A stretch of 64,000 nt of DNA. Origin: Pseudomonas putida. Lineage in GTDB: Bacteria > Pseudomonadota > Gammaproteobacteria > Pseudomonadales > Pseudomonadaceae. Position numbers and translations under genes: made by a program. The DNA lies in contig NZ_CP039371.1 in NCBI RefSeq assembly GCF_005080685.1, forward strand, positions 3,720,001 to 3,784,000. Reading direction: 5' to 3'. This document shows, in pieces, positions 25,083-33,766 of the stretch; position 1 is the first letter of the stretch, and the number at the start of each line of letters is the position of its first letter. The notes under the pieces are model-generated. The model saw only the letters and a list, made by a program, of their open reading frames with translations, did no database searches and was not told the DNA's origin.

Positions 25083-25871
25083 TCAACGTGACGTGATGCC
25101 ATACAGGCGCTGCAGCCGTCGTTCGAGCGTCCGGGCCAGCGCGTTCAGCGCCCAGCCCACCAGGCCGATGACCAGCATGCCGAACAGCACCAGGTCCATC
25201 ATGAAATGCTCGCTGCCATCGATCAGCGTGTTACCGATGCCCTCCCCCGACACCAGCAGGTATTCCGCGCCGATGGTCGCCAGCCAGGAATACACCAGCG
25301 CCAGGTACAGGCCGGTGAAGATCGACGGCAAGGCTGCCGGCAACATCACCGAGACGATGGTCTGCCAGCGGCTGAAGCCATACACCCGGGCGACCTCGAG
25401 CAGGCTCGGCGGCACGTTGCGCAGGCCGTCGCAGGTATTGACCACCACCGGCACCAGCGCCGCCAGCGACAGGAACACCACCTTGGCCACGTCTCCCAGG
25501 CCGAACCACACCGATATCAGCGGGATCCAGGCGAACAGCGAAATCTGCTTGAAGGTGTTGAAGCTCGGGCCGACCAAGCGCTCGAAATAGCGCGACAGGC
25601 CCAGCAGGCAACCCAGCACCAGCCCCAGCGCGGTGCCAATGACGAAGCCGCTGAGGTTGCGCGCAAGGCTCGCCGAGATCGCCCGCCAGAACTTGCCCGA
25701 AGCGATCTGCTCCCAGGCCGTGGCCACTACCTTTTCCGGCGAGACGAACAGCCCCGACTGGCTCCAGCCTTGGTGCGATGCCAGCCACCAGAGGGCGATC
25801 GCCGCCACTGGCAGGACCCAACCGCGATAGCGGCGACGCGCAGGTTGCTGCGCAACGAGCGTCGTACTCAT
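25083..25871 (-). CDS. ABC transporter permease, SsuC/TauC-type
   Basis: A 262-residue inner-membrane permease with about six helices. The EAA-like cytoplasmic loop is present (EVARVYGFSRWQTIVSVMLPAALPSIFTGL). Its start overlaps the stop of the second permease by four bases (ATGA at 25868-25871), indicating translational coupling. It pairs with the 301-residue permease at 25868 to form a heterodimeric channel. The well-known Ssu and Tau systems use one permease gene, so the two-gene form is a distinguishing point of this locus. Confidence 0.88.
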   Translation of the reverse strand: MSTTLVAQQPARRRYRGWVLPVAAIALWWLASHQGWSQSGLFVSPEKVVATAWEQIASGKFWRAISASLARNLSGFVIGTALGLVLGCLLGLSRYFERLVGPSFNTFKQISLFAWIPLISVWFGLGDVAKVVFLSLAALVPVVVNTCDGLRNVPPSLLEVARVYGFSRWQTIVSVMLPAALPSIFTGLYLALVYSWLATIGAEYLLVSGEGIGNTLIDGSEHFMMDLVLFGMLVIGLVGWALNALARTLERRLQRLYGITSR

Positions 25872-26773
25872 GCGCTCTGCCCTCCCAGACGTGGCCGGCC
25901 CCGGTCGAGGCGTTTCTCGGCATAGTCGAAGGCACGGTCGAACAGCAGGCCCAGTGCGCCGACCACCACCACCGCGGCCATCACCAGATCCAGCTGGAAC
26001 AGTTGCCGGCCATAGACGATCAGGTAGCCCAACCCCTCACTAGAGGCCACCAGTTCCACCACCACCAGCGACAACCAGGCTTTGGTGAAGCCCAGGCGAA
26101 AACCGGTGAAGAGGGTCGGGATCGCTGCCGGCAGCACGATCGCGGTGATGCTCTGCCAACGGCTGAAGCCATACACCTGACCGACTTCCAGCAGGTTCCT
26201 CGGCGCCTGGCGGAACGCCTGCAACGTGCACAGCGTGATCGGCACCAAAGCGGCCTTGGCGATCAGCACGTACTTGAGCGTCTCGCCGATGCCGAACAAC
26301 AGCAAGGCGAACGGTAGCCAGCCCAGCACCGGAATCTGCACCAGCGCGTTGAAGGTCGGGAGCAGGTAATCCTCGAGGGTGCGTGACAAGCCCATGGCCA
26401 CGCCCAGGGCCAGGCCCAACAAGCTGCCAAGGGCAAAACCGACCACCACCCGCTGCAGGCTGGCCGAGGCGTTCAACCACAGATCGCCACTGCTGGCCAG
26501 GTCGGCGAACGACTCGTAGACGTACGCCGGCGGTGGCAGCACCTGTTCCGACAGCCATCCGCGTTCCACGCCCAGGTACCAAAGGCCAAGCAACAGCAGC
26601 GGCAAGAGCCAGGGCAAGGCCTTGTCAGCGGGCCTGAACGACCACGGCGACGGCTTGGCCACCTCGACCTTGCGCACCGAGCGGGCCGCTGCCGGAGGCA
26701 GGCGTTTGACGTTATCGCGCGGCAAGGCCGGCGCGGGATAGTGCTCGACGCGAGCGCTCTGTGCCCTGGCCAT
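25868..26773 (-). CDS. ABC transporter permease, SsuC/TauC-type, second subunit
   Basis: A 301-residue permease with a 50-residue hydrophilic N-terminal extension, then six hydrophobic helices and the loop EVGQVYGFSRWQSITAIVLPAAIPTLFTGF. It is clearly related to the permease at 25083 over the core, so the pair arose by duplication. It ends in a four-base overlap with that gene and begins just after the substrate-binding protein gene. AtsB of P. putida sulfate-ester uptake is, from memory, a double-length permease; here the two halves would be separate genes. Confidence 0.86.
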   Translation of the reverse strand: MARAQSARVEHYPAPALPRDNVKRLPPAAARSVRKVEVAKPSPWSFRPADKALPWLLPLLLLGLWYLGVERGWLSEQVLPPPAYVYESFADLASSGDLWLNASASLQRVVVGFALGSLLGLALGVAMGLSRTLEDYLLPTFNALVQIPVLGWLPFALLLFGIGETLKYVLIAKAALVPITLCTLQAFRQAPRNLLEVGQVYGFSRWQSITAIVLPAAIPTLFTGFRLGFTKAWLSLVVVELVASSEGLGYLIVYGRQLFQLDLVMAAVVVVGALGLLFDRAFDYAEKRLDRGRPRLGGQSA

Positions 26774-26777
26774 GGGT

Positions 26778-27890
26778 CTAGCCTCCCTGCTTGGCGGTGC
26801 CGGTGGCCGCTACCGCATCACGTGCCGGTTGCTTGCCATCGGGGGCGTAGGGTGTCCAGAAATGCTCCAGGCCCTTGGCCTCCAGCGCCTTGTTCAGGTA
26901 GCGGGTGTCGAACCAGCCGTCGATGCTTACCGGGCGGCGGATGAGCTTCTCTTGCTTGGCCTGCTCGGCCACCGCCTGGTAACGGCCGACCAGGAACTCA
27001 TCGACCAGCGGCGAGGCCCGGTCGCGCAGTGGCACGCCGGTAAAGTCGGCGCGCAGCGACTCGGCCGGCTCGTTGCTCTTGGCCCACTCGGTGAAGACGG
27101 CGTCACGGTGGCTGTCCTCGGACGTCCACTTGGCCGCGTCCACCAGGGTATCGACGACCTTCTGCACGTTGTCCGGGTGTTCCTTTTCGTAGGCCGTGCG
27201 CACCACCAGGGCGGTTTGCCGGGTGTAGCGCACGTTCTGCTCGGGGTTGTCGTAGACGATGTCGATCAGGCCCTGGTCGCGCAGCTTGAACAGCTCGCGG
27301 CCACCGAACGCGGCATCGACGCCGTTGGAGATCAACGCCGCCTGGGAGCTACCGGTATCGAGGTTGATCGCCTTGATATCGCGTTCGGTCAGCCCATGCT
27401 CGGCCAGCAGGTTGATCATCACCAGATGGCCATTGGTGCCCCGGAAGATCGCCACCTTCTTGCCTTTGAGGTCTTCGATGCGCTTGATCGGCGAGCCCTT
27501 GGGTACCGCCAGGTACAGGTTGGCACGCACACCCACCGCCGCCAGCAGCTTGGTGTCCAGGCCGTTGGAGCGCCCGACCACCGCCGGCAGGTCGCCCTGG
27601 TAGGCGAAGTCCAGTTGCTGGTTGGACAGCGCTTCGTTGACCGCCGGCCCCGCCCCCTTGAAGAAGAACCACTGCACGTCGGTGCCGCTACCGGCAAAGG
27701 CTTTTTCCAGCAATTGCTGGTTGCGCACGATGCCCAGCGGCGAGCCACTGAAGGTCACCGGGTCGCCACCGCCAGCCGTGGCGACGCCAATACGCAGCAC
27801 ATCGGCCTCGGCCACGGGAATTGCCAGGAGCGCGGCCAGGGTCGCGGCGATGCTGCCTTTGTTGAACAGGCGAATGCCATTGAGCTTCAT
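26778..27890 (-). CDS. Aliphatic sulfonate/sulfate-ester ABC transporter substrate-binding protein
   Basis: A 370-residue periplasmic binding protein. The signal peptide is MKLNGIRLFNKGSIAATLAA through PVAEA (about 1-28). The mature part has the SsuA/NMT1-like fold (LRIGVATAGGGDPVTFSG, VQWFFFKGAGPAVNEALSN, GVRANLYLAVPKGSPI). AAGGA eight bases before the ATG at 27890 sets the start; an ATG nine bases upstream overlaps that ribosome site. It is co-transcribed with the two permeases and the ATPase. At 370 residues it is longer than SsuA/TauA (about 320), and closer to AtsR-type proteins. Confidence 0.88.
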   Translation of the reverse strand: MKLNGIRLFNKGSIAATLAALLAIPVAEADVLRIGVATAGGGDPVTFSGSPLGIVRNQQLLEKAFAGSGTDVQWFFFKGAGPAVNEALSNQQLDFAYQGDLPAVVGRSNGLDTKLLAAVGVRANLYLAVPKGSPIKRIEDLKGKKVAIFRGTNGHLVMINLLAEHGLTERDIKAINLDTGSSQAALISNGVDAAFGGRELFKLRDQGLIDIVYDNPEQNVRYTRQTALVVRTAYEKEHPDNVQKVVDTLVDAAKWTSEDSHRDAVFTEWAKSNEPAESLRADFTGVPLRDRASPLVDEFLVGRYQAVAEQAKQEKLIRRPVSIDGWFDTRYLNKALEAKGLEHFWTPYAPDGKQPARDAVAATGTAKQGG

Positions 27891-27924
27891 GTGAGCCATC
27901 CTTGTGTCGATGCGATTGGCGGGG

Positions 27925-28827
27925 TCAGGCAGCGAGGTGTTTCTTGTCGGCTTCGGTCTTTGGCGAGCGGGAGTCGGGGCTGGGCTTGAGCGCCGTGCTC
28001 GGGCGGCCATCCACGCCCACCGGCACATCGCCGTCGATGGTGGTGCGGCGCACGATGCGCTGGGCATCGCCATAGTCGTTGATGGCGACATGCTGGGTGG
28101 CGCGGTTGTCCCAGATCACTACATCGCCAGCCTGCCAGCGCCAACGCACGGTATTGTCGAGGTGGGTGATGCGATCATGGAACAATCGCAGCAACTGTTT
28201 GGAGTCGTTCTGGCTGACACCCTGTATGTGTTTGACGAAGTGCCCAAGAAGCAAACTTCTTTCACCCGATTCTGGATGAACACGAACCAGCGGATGTTCG
28301 GTTTCGTAAACATCGGCGGTGAACTGCTCGCGATAGCGCTTCAATGCGCAGGCATGGGGCGCGGCATAATCATAAAGATTGGTATGCAAGGCGCGCAGAT
28401 TATCCGCCAGCAGTTTCAACGGTGCCGGCAAGTCGGCATAAGCTGCAGCGGTATTGGCCCACACCGTATCGCCACCATAGGGTGGAATGACCACGCCACG
28501 GAGGATGGATATCTTCGGATAGTTGGCCACGAAGGTCACGTCGGTGTGCCAGGAATTGGCCCGGGTTTCCTTGGCGTCGAGGTTCAGGATGGCGGTGCTG
28601 TTGGCCTCGGAGCGTAGCGTCGGATGGGGCACCTGGTCACCGAAGCGCTGCGAGAACGCCTCGTGTTCGGCGTCGTCCAGATGCTGGTCGCGGAAAAACA
28701 GGACTTTATATTTCAACAGTGCCTGATGAATGACGGAGAAGTTTTCCTCACTGACGTCGCCACCCAACTTTACGCCGGACAGTTCCGCACCAATACGCCC
28801 CGCCACCGGTGTTATGTGAATTGTCAT
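27925..28827 (-). CDS. TauD/TfdA-family Fe(II)/2-oxoglutarate dioxygenase (AtsK/TauD-like)
   Basis: A 300-residue dioxygenase. The iron triad is H94-x-D96 (SWHTDVTF) and H246 (NRATQHVAIND), and the 2-oxoglutarate carboxylate would be held by the arginine at about 260-261 (RIVRRTTIDG). These enzymes hydroxylate the carbon next to sulfur or sulfate, releasing sulfite (taurine, sulfonates) or sulfate (alkyl sulfates). SWHTDVTF and the GGDTVWANT block resemble AtsK and TauD. First gene of the six-gene operon running down to 22928, its promoter region carrying TCATAAAGA repeats. Likely expressed on sulfur starvation. Confidence 0.88.
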   Translation of the reverse strand: MTIHITPVAGRIGAELSGVKLGGDVSEENFSVIHQALLKYKVLFFRDQHLDDAEHEAFSQRFGDQVPHPTLRSEANSTAILNLDAKETRANSWHTDVTFVANYPKISILRGVVIPPYGGDTVWANTAAAYADLPAPLKLLADNLRALHTNLYDYAAPHACALKRYREQFTADVYETEHPLVRVHPESGERSLLLGHFVKHIQGVSQNDSKQLLRLFHDRITHLDNTVRWRWQAGDVVIWDNRATQHVAINDYGDAQRIVRRTTIDGDVPVGVDGRPSTALKPSPDSRSPKTEADKKHLAA

Positions 28828-28863
28828 CGAGCTGATCCCTGTCTCTGGTCATGTTGGGTCAGA

Positions 28864-28912
28864 TCATAAAGACATAAAATCAGCCGTGACCAATCACCAA
28901 TCGTCATAAAGA
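28864..28912. repeat. AT-rich direct repeats in the organosulfur operon promoter
   Basis: TCATAAAGA occurs at 28864-28872 and 28904-28912, exactly 40 bases apart, and a related ACATAAAATC follows the first copy. The stretch is the most AT-rich of the area and lies just upstream of the TauD-like gene start (28827). It may bind a sulfur-control regulator or simply hold the promoter. Confidence 0.35.
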
Positions 28913-28965
28913 TAGAAGACAGGCTCTTTCGTTCTACGGTAAATCGCTATTAGCTCATAACCGCT

Positions 28966-30282
28966 TCAAGCAGGAATCATATTGCCATTAGCATCAAGAG
29001 ATGCACTCGACTGCAATCCAAGCCACTCACGCGCCTGAACCAGATCCTCGTGCAGATCGTGGTTCCACAGCCAGTCGAAACGCTCGGCGAGCACTTTGCC
29101 CAGCGCCGCTCTGTCGCCCCGCACCACGGGGTCGCGCAACTCGTAGAGTTCGCCGGCCTCGAAGGAGGTTCGCTGCACCTGGCAGGCGCGGGGTCGGCGT
29201 ACGGCGTCATAGGCCAACAGCACAGCCTCAGGGCGCTTGCCGAGCACGTTCGGGTCGACCAGCAAGCGAGCCAGCAGCCAGGCATCCTCCAGCCCCTGCC
29301 CGGCACCGGCGCCCTGGTGCGGCAGCATGGCATGAGCGGCGTCACCGATCAGGCCGACCCGGCCATGGGCGTAGCCGGGCAATTCAGCCAGGTCATGCAG
29401 CGCCCACAGCGAAGGGTTGGGAATATTTTCCAGCAATACTTGCGCGGCGACATCCCAGCCAGTGAAGGCCGCGAGCATCTGCGCCTGGGTCGCCTGGCGC
29501 ACCCAAGGTGTGTCGCTGGGCCAGACCGGGTCGGGCCGGCTGCGATCGGTGATGAACGCGACCACATTGATCAGTCGGCCCTGCTTGACCGGGAATGTGA
29601 GGATATGACCGTCCAGCCCCAGGTACATCTGCGGCACGTCGATCAGGTGTTCGTCCAGGCCGCGGTCGCGGTAGGCCTGGCGCAACTGCTGGCTGTCGAT
29701 CAGCCCGCGGTAGGCACAGGTACCGCTGAAGCGTGGCGCTGCCAGGGGTTGGTTCAGTCCCTGCAAGACATGGTCGCGAATCGATGACTTGATGCCATCG
29801 GCGCCGATCAGCAGATCGCAGTGATGCTCGGTGCCATCGGTGAAAGTCACCTGCACCTGCTCACCGGCCTGCTCGACCCGTTGCGCACGCTTGCCGAACC
29901 GGGCGACGCCCGCCGGCAGTTGGCGGGCCAGCGCATCGAGAAAGTCGGCGCGATGCACTGACGATTGCCCGACCCCCTTGGCTACGCTGCTGCCCAGGTA
30001 CTGGGCATCCTCGCCCGTGCGCCATTCGAACCAGATGTCCTGCCAGGGCGCCGGGGTACTGTCGGCGATGTTGCGATAGGGCTCGGCGATGCCGAGGCCG
30101 GCAATGGCGCGCACGGCATTGGCACCGAACGACACCCCAGCGCCGACTTCGCCGAAGGCCGCGGCGGCTTCGAACAATTGCACGTTCAAATGGGCATGGC
30201 GGCACAGGTCGAGTGCCAGGGCGACTCCAGCGATACCACCACCGACGATGGAGACGTTCAGACGAGCAGAAGATTCATGCAT
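28966..30282 (-). CDS. FAD-dependent monooxygenase, salicylate hydroxylase-like (NahG type)
   Basis: A 438-residue single-component flavoprotein hydroxylase. Motifs in order: VSIVGGGIAGVALALDL (FAD ADP-binding, about 9-25), LLIGADGIKSSIR (DG motif, about 160) and GLIGDAAHAMLPHQGAGAGQGLEDA (GD motif, about 305). Length and motifs match NahG-type enzymes that decarboxylatively hydroxylate salicylate to catechol using NADH. A NahR-like LysR gene is divergent, with a near-consensus NahR box between them, which makes salicylate or a close analogue the best substrate guess. Catechol-processing genes are not in the window. Confidence 0.85.
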   Translation of the reverse strand: MHESSARLNVSIVGGGIAGVALALDLCRHAHLNVQLFEAAAAFGEVGAGVSFGANAVRAIAGLGIAEPYRNIADSTPAPWQDIWFEWRTGEDAQYLGSSVAKGVGQSSVHRADFLDALARQLPAGVARFGKRAQRVEQAGEQVQVTFTDGTEHHCDLLIGADGIKSSIRDHVLQGLNQPLAAPRFSGTCAYRGLIDSQQLRQAYRDRGLDEHLIDVPQMYLGLDGHILTFPVKQGRLINVVAFITDRSRPDPVWPSDTPWVRQATQAQMLAAFTGWDVAAQVLLENIPNPSLWALHDLAELPGYAHGRVGLIGDAAHAMLPHQGAGAGQGLEDAWLLARLLVDPNVLGKRPEAVLLAYDAVRRPRACQVQRTSFEAGELYELRDPVVRGDRAALGKVLAERFDWLWNHDLHEDLVQAREWLGLQSSASLDANGNMIPA

Positions 30283-30374
30283 GGCAAGGCACCCTGTGGG
30301 CTGATTGTTATTGGTGTGCCCGGATGATTACCCCTGCGCGGACATTGATAAATATCGTGTAGCCTATAGATCAC

Positions 30375-30389
30375 ATCACCACTGTGAAT
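30375..30389 (-). promoter_or_regulatory. NahR-type operator
   Basis: On the minus strand the site reads ATTCACAGTGGTGAT. The NahR consensus I recall from the nah/sal promoters is ATTCAYRCTN2TGAT; only one defined position (G for C) differs. It points toward the hydroxylase gene, 92 bases upstream of its start, and is 14 bases from the LysR start, fitting both activation and autoregulation. Confidence 0.7.
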
Positions 30390-30403
30390 ATTACCGAGCT
30401 GCC

Positions 30404-31309
30404 ATGGAACTGCGCGACCTGGATCTGAACCTGCTGCTGGTCTTCAACCAACTGCTGATCGACCGCAAGGTATCCACCGCCGCCGAGCACCTGGGGCTGA
30501 CCCAGCCGGCCATGAGCAACGCGCTCAAGCGCTTGCGCACGGCACTGCAGGACGAGTTGTTCGTGCGCACCTACCAGGGCATGGAGCCCACGCCTTACGC
30601 CCTGCAACTGGCGGAGCCGGTGACGATGGCCATCCAGACCCTGCGCGACGCCCTCGCCCGCCAGGACACTTTCGACCCGGCAACCTGCACCCGGCGCTTC
30701 ACCATGGCGATGACCGACATCGGCGAAATCTACTTCATGCCCAAACTGATGGATGCCCTGGCCGAACGCGCCCCGGGTTGCACCATCAGCACGCTGCGCA
30801 ACACCAGCGACACGCTTGCCGAGGGCTTGCAGAACGGCACCATCGACCTGGCCGTCGGCCTGCTGCCGCACCTGCAGGCCGGGTTCTTCCAGCGCCGCCT
30901 GTTCCACCACCGCTATGTCTGCCTGTGCCGAGCCGGTCACCCGGCCACGCGCGAACCCTTGACGGTGGAGCGGTTCTGCAACTACGGCCATGTCCGGGTG
31001 GTGGCAGCCAACACCGGCCATGGTGAAGTCGATACCTTCTATGCCAAGGCCGGGGTGGCGCGTAACGTGCGCCTGGAAGTGCCGCACTTCGTCGCAGTAG
31101 GCCATATCCTGCAGCAGACCGACCTGCTGGCCACGGTGCCCGAGCGCTTCGCCACCAGCTACGAAGCCCCCTTCGGCCTGTGCATCCTGCCGCCGCCGTT
31201 GGAGCTGCCGAACATCGAGATCAACCTGTTCTGGCATGCACGGTTCAACAAGGATCCGGCCAATCGGTGGCTGCGGCAATTGATGTTCGATCTGTTTTCC
31301 GATCAATAG
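30404..31309 (+). CDS. LysR family regulator, NahR-like
   Basis: A 301-residue LysR protein starting MELRDLDLNLLLVFNQLLIDRKVSTAAEHLGLTQPAMSNALKRLR, very close to the NahR/NodD N-terminus. The effector domain follows. ATG at 30404 used; the frame runs 33 codons upstream through the operator and is not coding there. NahR activates salicylate-degradation operons when bound to salicylate. The divergent hydroxylase and the intergenic NahR box give the same reading here. It converges on the NCS1 permease with a 20-base gap. Confidence 0.88.
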   Translation: MELRDLDLNLLLVFNQLLIDRKVSTAAEHLGLTQPAMSNALKRLRTALQDELFVRTYQGMEPTPYALQLAEPVTMAIQTLRDALARQDTFDPATCTRRFTMAMTDIGEIYFMPKLMDALAERAPGCTISTLRNTSDTLAEGLQNGTIDLAVGLLPHLQAGFFQRRLFHHRYVCLCRAGHPATREPLTVERFCNYGHVRVVAANTGHGEVDTFYAKAGVARNVRLEVPHFVAVGHILQQTDLLATVPERFATSYEAPFGLCILPPPLELPNIEINLFWHARFNKDPANRWLRQLMFDLFSDQ

Positions 31310-31329
31310 GGCAACGGGCTCCGATCGCC

Positions 31330-32709
31330 CTACTCCTCGACATTGGCCAGGCTCGCCCTACGCCTCAGCGCTGGCGGCGCCTTGACCATGAAATACAGCA
31401 CTCCCGCCAAGGCCAGCCCAGCGAGCCAACTGACATCCGCGCCGATCAACCGTGCAACGTAGCCTTCGAAGAACGAGAACTGCATGAACGGCACCGTGCC
31501 GATCACCGACACCGCATACACCAACATGGTCTTGCCGTTCCAGCGTCCATATCGGCCCTGCGCATCGTAGAGATCCGCGATGTGGTAAGCGCCCCGCTGC
31601 ACCAGGTAGTAGTCCACCAGGTTGATCGCGCTCCAGGGAATGAGCAGGTAGAGCTGCCCGATCAGGATATCGGCGAAGAACGTGTCGAAGTGATACTGGG
31701 TGCGCGTGGCAATCAGGCACGCCAGCACCGAGAGCACTGCCATCACCGCCGCCTTGGTCACGGGCCGCACCTGGCGCAGCGTGGCGAAACCGCTGTAGAT
31801 GGTGGTGCTGGACATGTAGGCGCTGTACAGGCACAACACGTTGTACTGCACCACGCCCAGCACGATCACCACCAGCACGGTGTTCGCCCAGGGGCCGAAC
31901 AGGCTGGCGATCGCAGCGCCCGGGTCCAGGTGCAACGCCGCAGGCAGCACCGCGGCCAGCAACGCCCCCAGCGCCATCATGCCCAGCGACCCCAGGGCAC
32001 AGCCGAAGTAGGTAGTCCAGAAGGTATCACGGGTGCGCACGTCGGCTGGCAGGTAGCGCGAGTAATCCGCCACGTACGGCCCATACCCCAATGTCCACGA
32101 CGCCGCCTGGGCGATCACCAGGTTGAACACCGGCATCGAAAAGCCACCTGCGCTGAACTGCAGGCTGCCCAACGACCGGGCGCGGACCAGGATCAGTACC
32201 AGCGCGGTGCCGAATACCAAGGTCGACAGCAGCGTCATCCAGGCGCCCATGCGGTGGATCAGCTCGTAGCCGACGACGCCGATCAGGAACGTCGCGGCAC
32301 CGATCATCACGATCGCCTGGTTGTCGCTGACCGGCAGCAGCGTCTTGAGCGTGTCGCGCATCAACACGCCGCTGGCGGCCATGAACAATACCGCGGCCGT
32401 GACCATCACCAGCAGCGGGATGGCGGCACCGAAGACGCCGAACTGGGCGCGGCTCTGGATCATCTGCGGCACGCCAAGGTGCGGCCCCTGGGCAGAATGC
32501 GCGGCCATGAACACCGTGCCGACCAGCGCGCCGATGACCAACCCCAGCAATGTCCACAGCAGGCTCAGCCCGGCTGCGACGCCCAAGGTGCCGATCATCA
32601 GCGCAGTCACTTGCAAGTTGGAGCTGAACCACACGGTGAATAGCCGGCGCGGCCTGCCATAGCGCTCGCTGTGAGGCACGAACTCAATGCTGCGTGTCTC
32701 GACTTTCAT
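31330..32709 (-). CDS. Cytosine/purine permease family (NCS1) transporter
   Basis: A 459-residue NCS1-type permease with about twelve helices. GYGPYVADYSRYLP in the middle and IPWSAINLVDYYLVQRGAYHIADLY near the end are family signatures. The ATG at 32709 overlaps the stop of the binding-protein gene (ATGA), so it is the last gene of the ten-gene carnitine/betaine operon. Known NCS1 substrates are nucleobases, hydantoins and thiamine-like compounds, while quaternary amines usually use BCCT carriers. Its substrate here may therefore be a new one, or an intermediate of the pathway. Confidence 0.85.
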   Translation of the reverse strand: MKVETRSIEFVPHSERYGRPRRLFTVWFSSNLQVTALMIGTLGVAAGLSLLWTLLGLVIGALVGTVFMAAHSAQGPHLGVPQMIQSRAQFGVFGAAIPLLVMVTAAVLFMAASGVLMRDTLKTLLPVSDNQAIVMIGAATFLIGVVGYELIHRMGAWMTLLSTLVFGTALVLILVRARSLGSLQFSAGGFSMPVFNLVIAQAASWTLGYGPYVADYSRYLPADVRTRDTFWTTYFGCALGSLGMMALGALLAAVLPAALHLDPGAAIASLFGPWANTVLVVIVLGVVQYNVLCLYSAYMSSTTIYSGFATLRQVRPVTKAAVMAVLSVLACLIATRTQYHFDTFFADILIGQLYLLIPWSAINLVDYYLVQRGAYHIADLYDAQGRYGRWNGKTMLVYAVSVIGTVPFMQFSFFEGYVARLIGADVSWLAGLALAGVLYFMVKAPPALRRRASLANVEE

Positions 32710-33668
32710 TGCTGTGCCACCTCCGTCGCTACCTCGGCCCTGACCTTCGCCAGGCCCGGCTGGCCGTCCCACGTGGTCACACCCTCCAGCCAGGCGTCGA
32801 GTACATCGGGATGCTGTTTCAGCCAGGCCCTGGCCGCCGCCTCTGGCTCCATTTTCTGGTAGAGGATGGCGCCCATGATGTGGTTTTCCATGTCCAGGGT
32901 GAAGCTGAGGTTCTTCAGCAACTGGCCCACGTTCGGGCACTCGTCGACATAGCCCTTGCGGGTGCTGGTATAGACCGTCGCGTCACCGAAGTCGGGGCCG
33001 AAATAGGCGTCGCCGCCGGTGAGGAACTGCATGTCGAAGCGCGTATTCATCGGATGCGGTTCCCAACCCAAGTAGACGATCGCCTGGTTGCGCCGCTGCG
33101 CCCGTTCCACTTGGGCCAGCATGCCCGACTCGCTCGAGGCCCCCACCGAGAATCCGGCATCCTTGAGGCCGAAAGCGTTGTCGCCGATAGCCTTGAGTAC
33201 CGCGTTGTTGCCGCCATCCCCCGGTTCCAGGCCGTAGATCTTGCCGCCCAGGGCATCCTTGAAGCGGGCGATGTCGGCGAAGTCCTTGAGCCCTTGGTCC
33301 CACAGGTTCTGCGGCACCGCCAGGGTGTACTTGGCGTGCTTGAGGTTGACCCGCACGATGTCGATGCTGCCGGCGTCGCGGTAGGGCTTGAGGTCCGGTT
33401 CCATGGTCGGCAACCAGGTGCCGAGGAACACGTCCATGCTGCGGCCTTCGGACAAAGCCTTGAAGGTCAGCGGTACGCCGACCAGGGTGGACTTGGTCTG
33501 GTAGCCGAGGCTTTTCAGCAGCGTGGTGGCGATCGCGGTGGTGGTCTGGATATCGGTCCAGCCGGGGTCGGACATGCGCACCAGTCGACATTGGGCCGGT
33601 TCCCCGGCAACGGCGTCGAGCGACAGAGCCAGGGCGGTACACAGCGTGACGCAACGTGCAATTTTCAT
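32706..33668 (-). CDS. Quaternary-amine ABC substrate-binding protein (ChoX/CaiX-like)
   Basis: A 320-residue OpuAC-type periplasmic protein with signal peptide 1-21 (ending AVAG). Conserved blocks: RLVRMSDPGWTDIQTTTAIATTLL, DVFLGTWLPTMEPDL, and VYLGWEPHPMNTRFDMQFL, whose aromatic residues usually form the cage for trimethylammonium groups. It resembles choline-binding ChoX and carnitine-binding CaiX of pseudomonads. No permease or ATPase of this importer is adjacent; in Pseudomonas, CaiX-type proteins borrow the CbcWV core, and the same is likely here. The carnitine dehydrogenase nearby favours carnitine. Confidence 0.88.
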   Translation of the reverse strand: MKIARCVTLCTALALSLDAVAGEPAQCRLVRMSDPGWTDIQTTTAIATTLLKSLGYQTKSTLVGVPLTFKALSEGRSMDVFLGTWLPTMEPDLKPYRDAGSIDIVRVNLKHAKYTLAVPQNLWDQGLKDFADIARFKDALGGKIYGLEPGDGGNNAVLKAIGDNAFGLKDAGFSVGASSESGMLAQVERAQRRNQAIVYLGWEPHPMNTRFDMQFLTGGDAYFGPDFGDATVYTSTRKGYVDECPNVGQLLKNLSFTLDMENHIMGAILYQKMEPEAAARAWLKQHPDVLDAWLEGVTTWDGQPGLAKVRAEVATEVAQQ

Positions 33669-33766
33669 GACGCAAGGTCCTCTCTGTGGCAGCTATGGGA
33701 AGCGGCAGTTTGTTGTTTTTACAGAGGCGAAGCGGTCTTGTTGTGGGTGCAGCTACAGCGTCCTGG

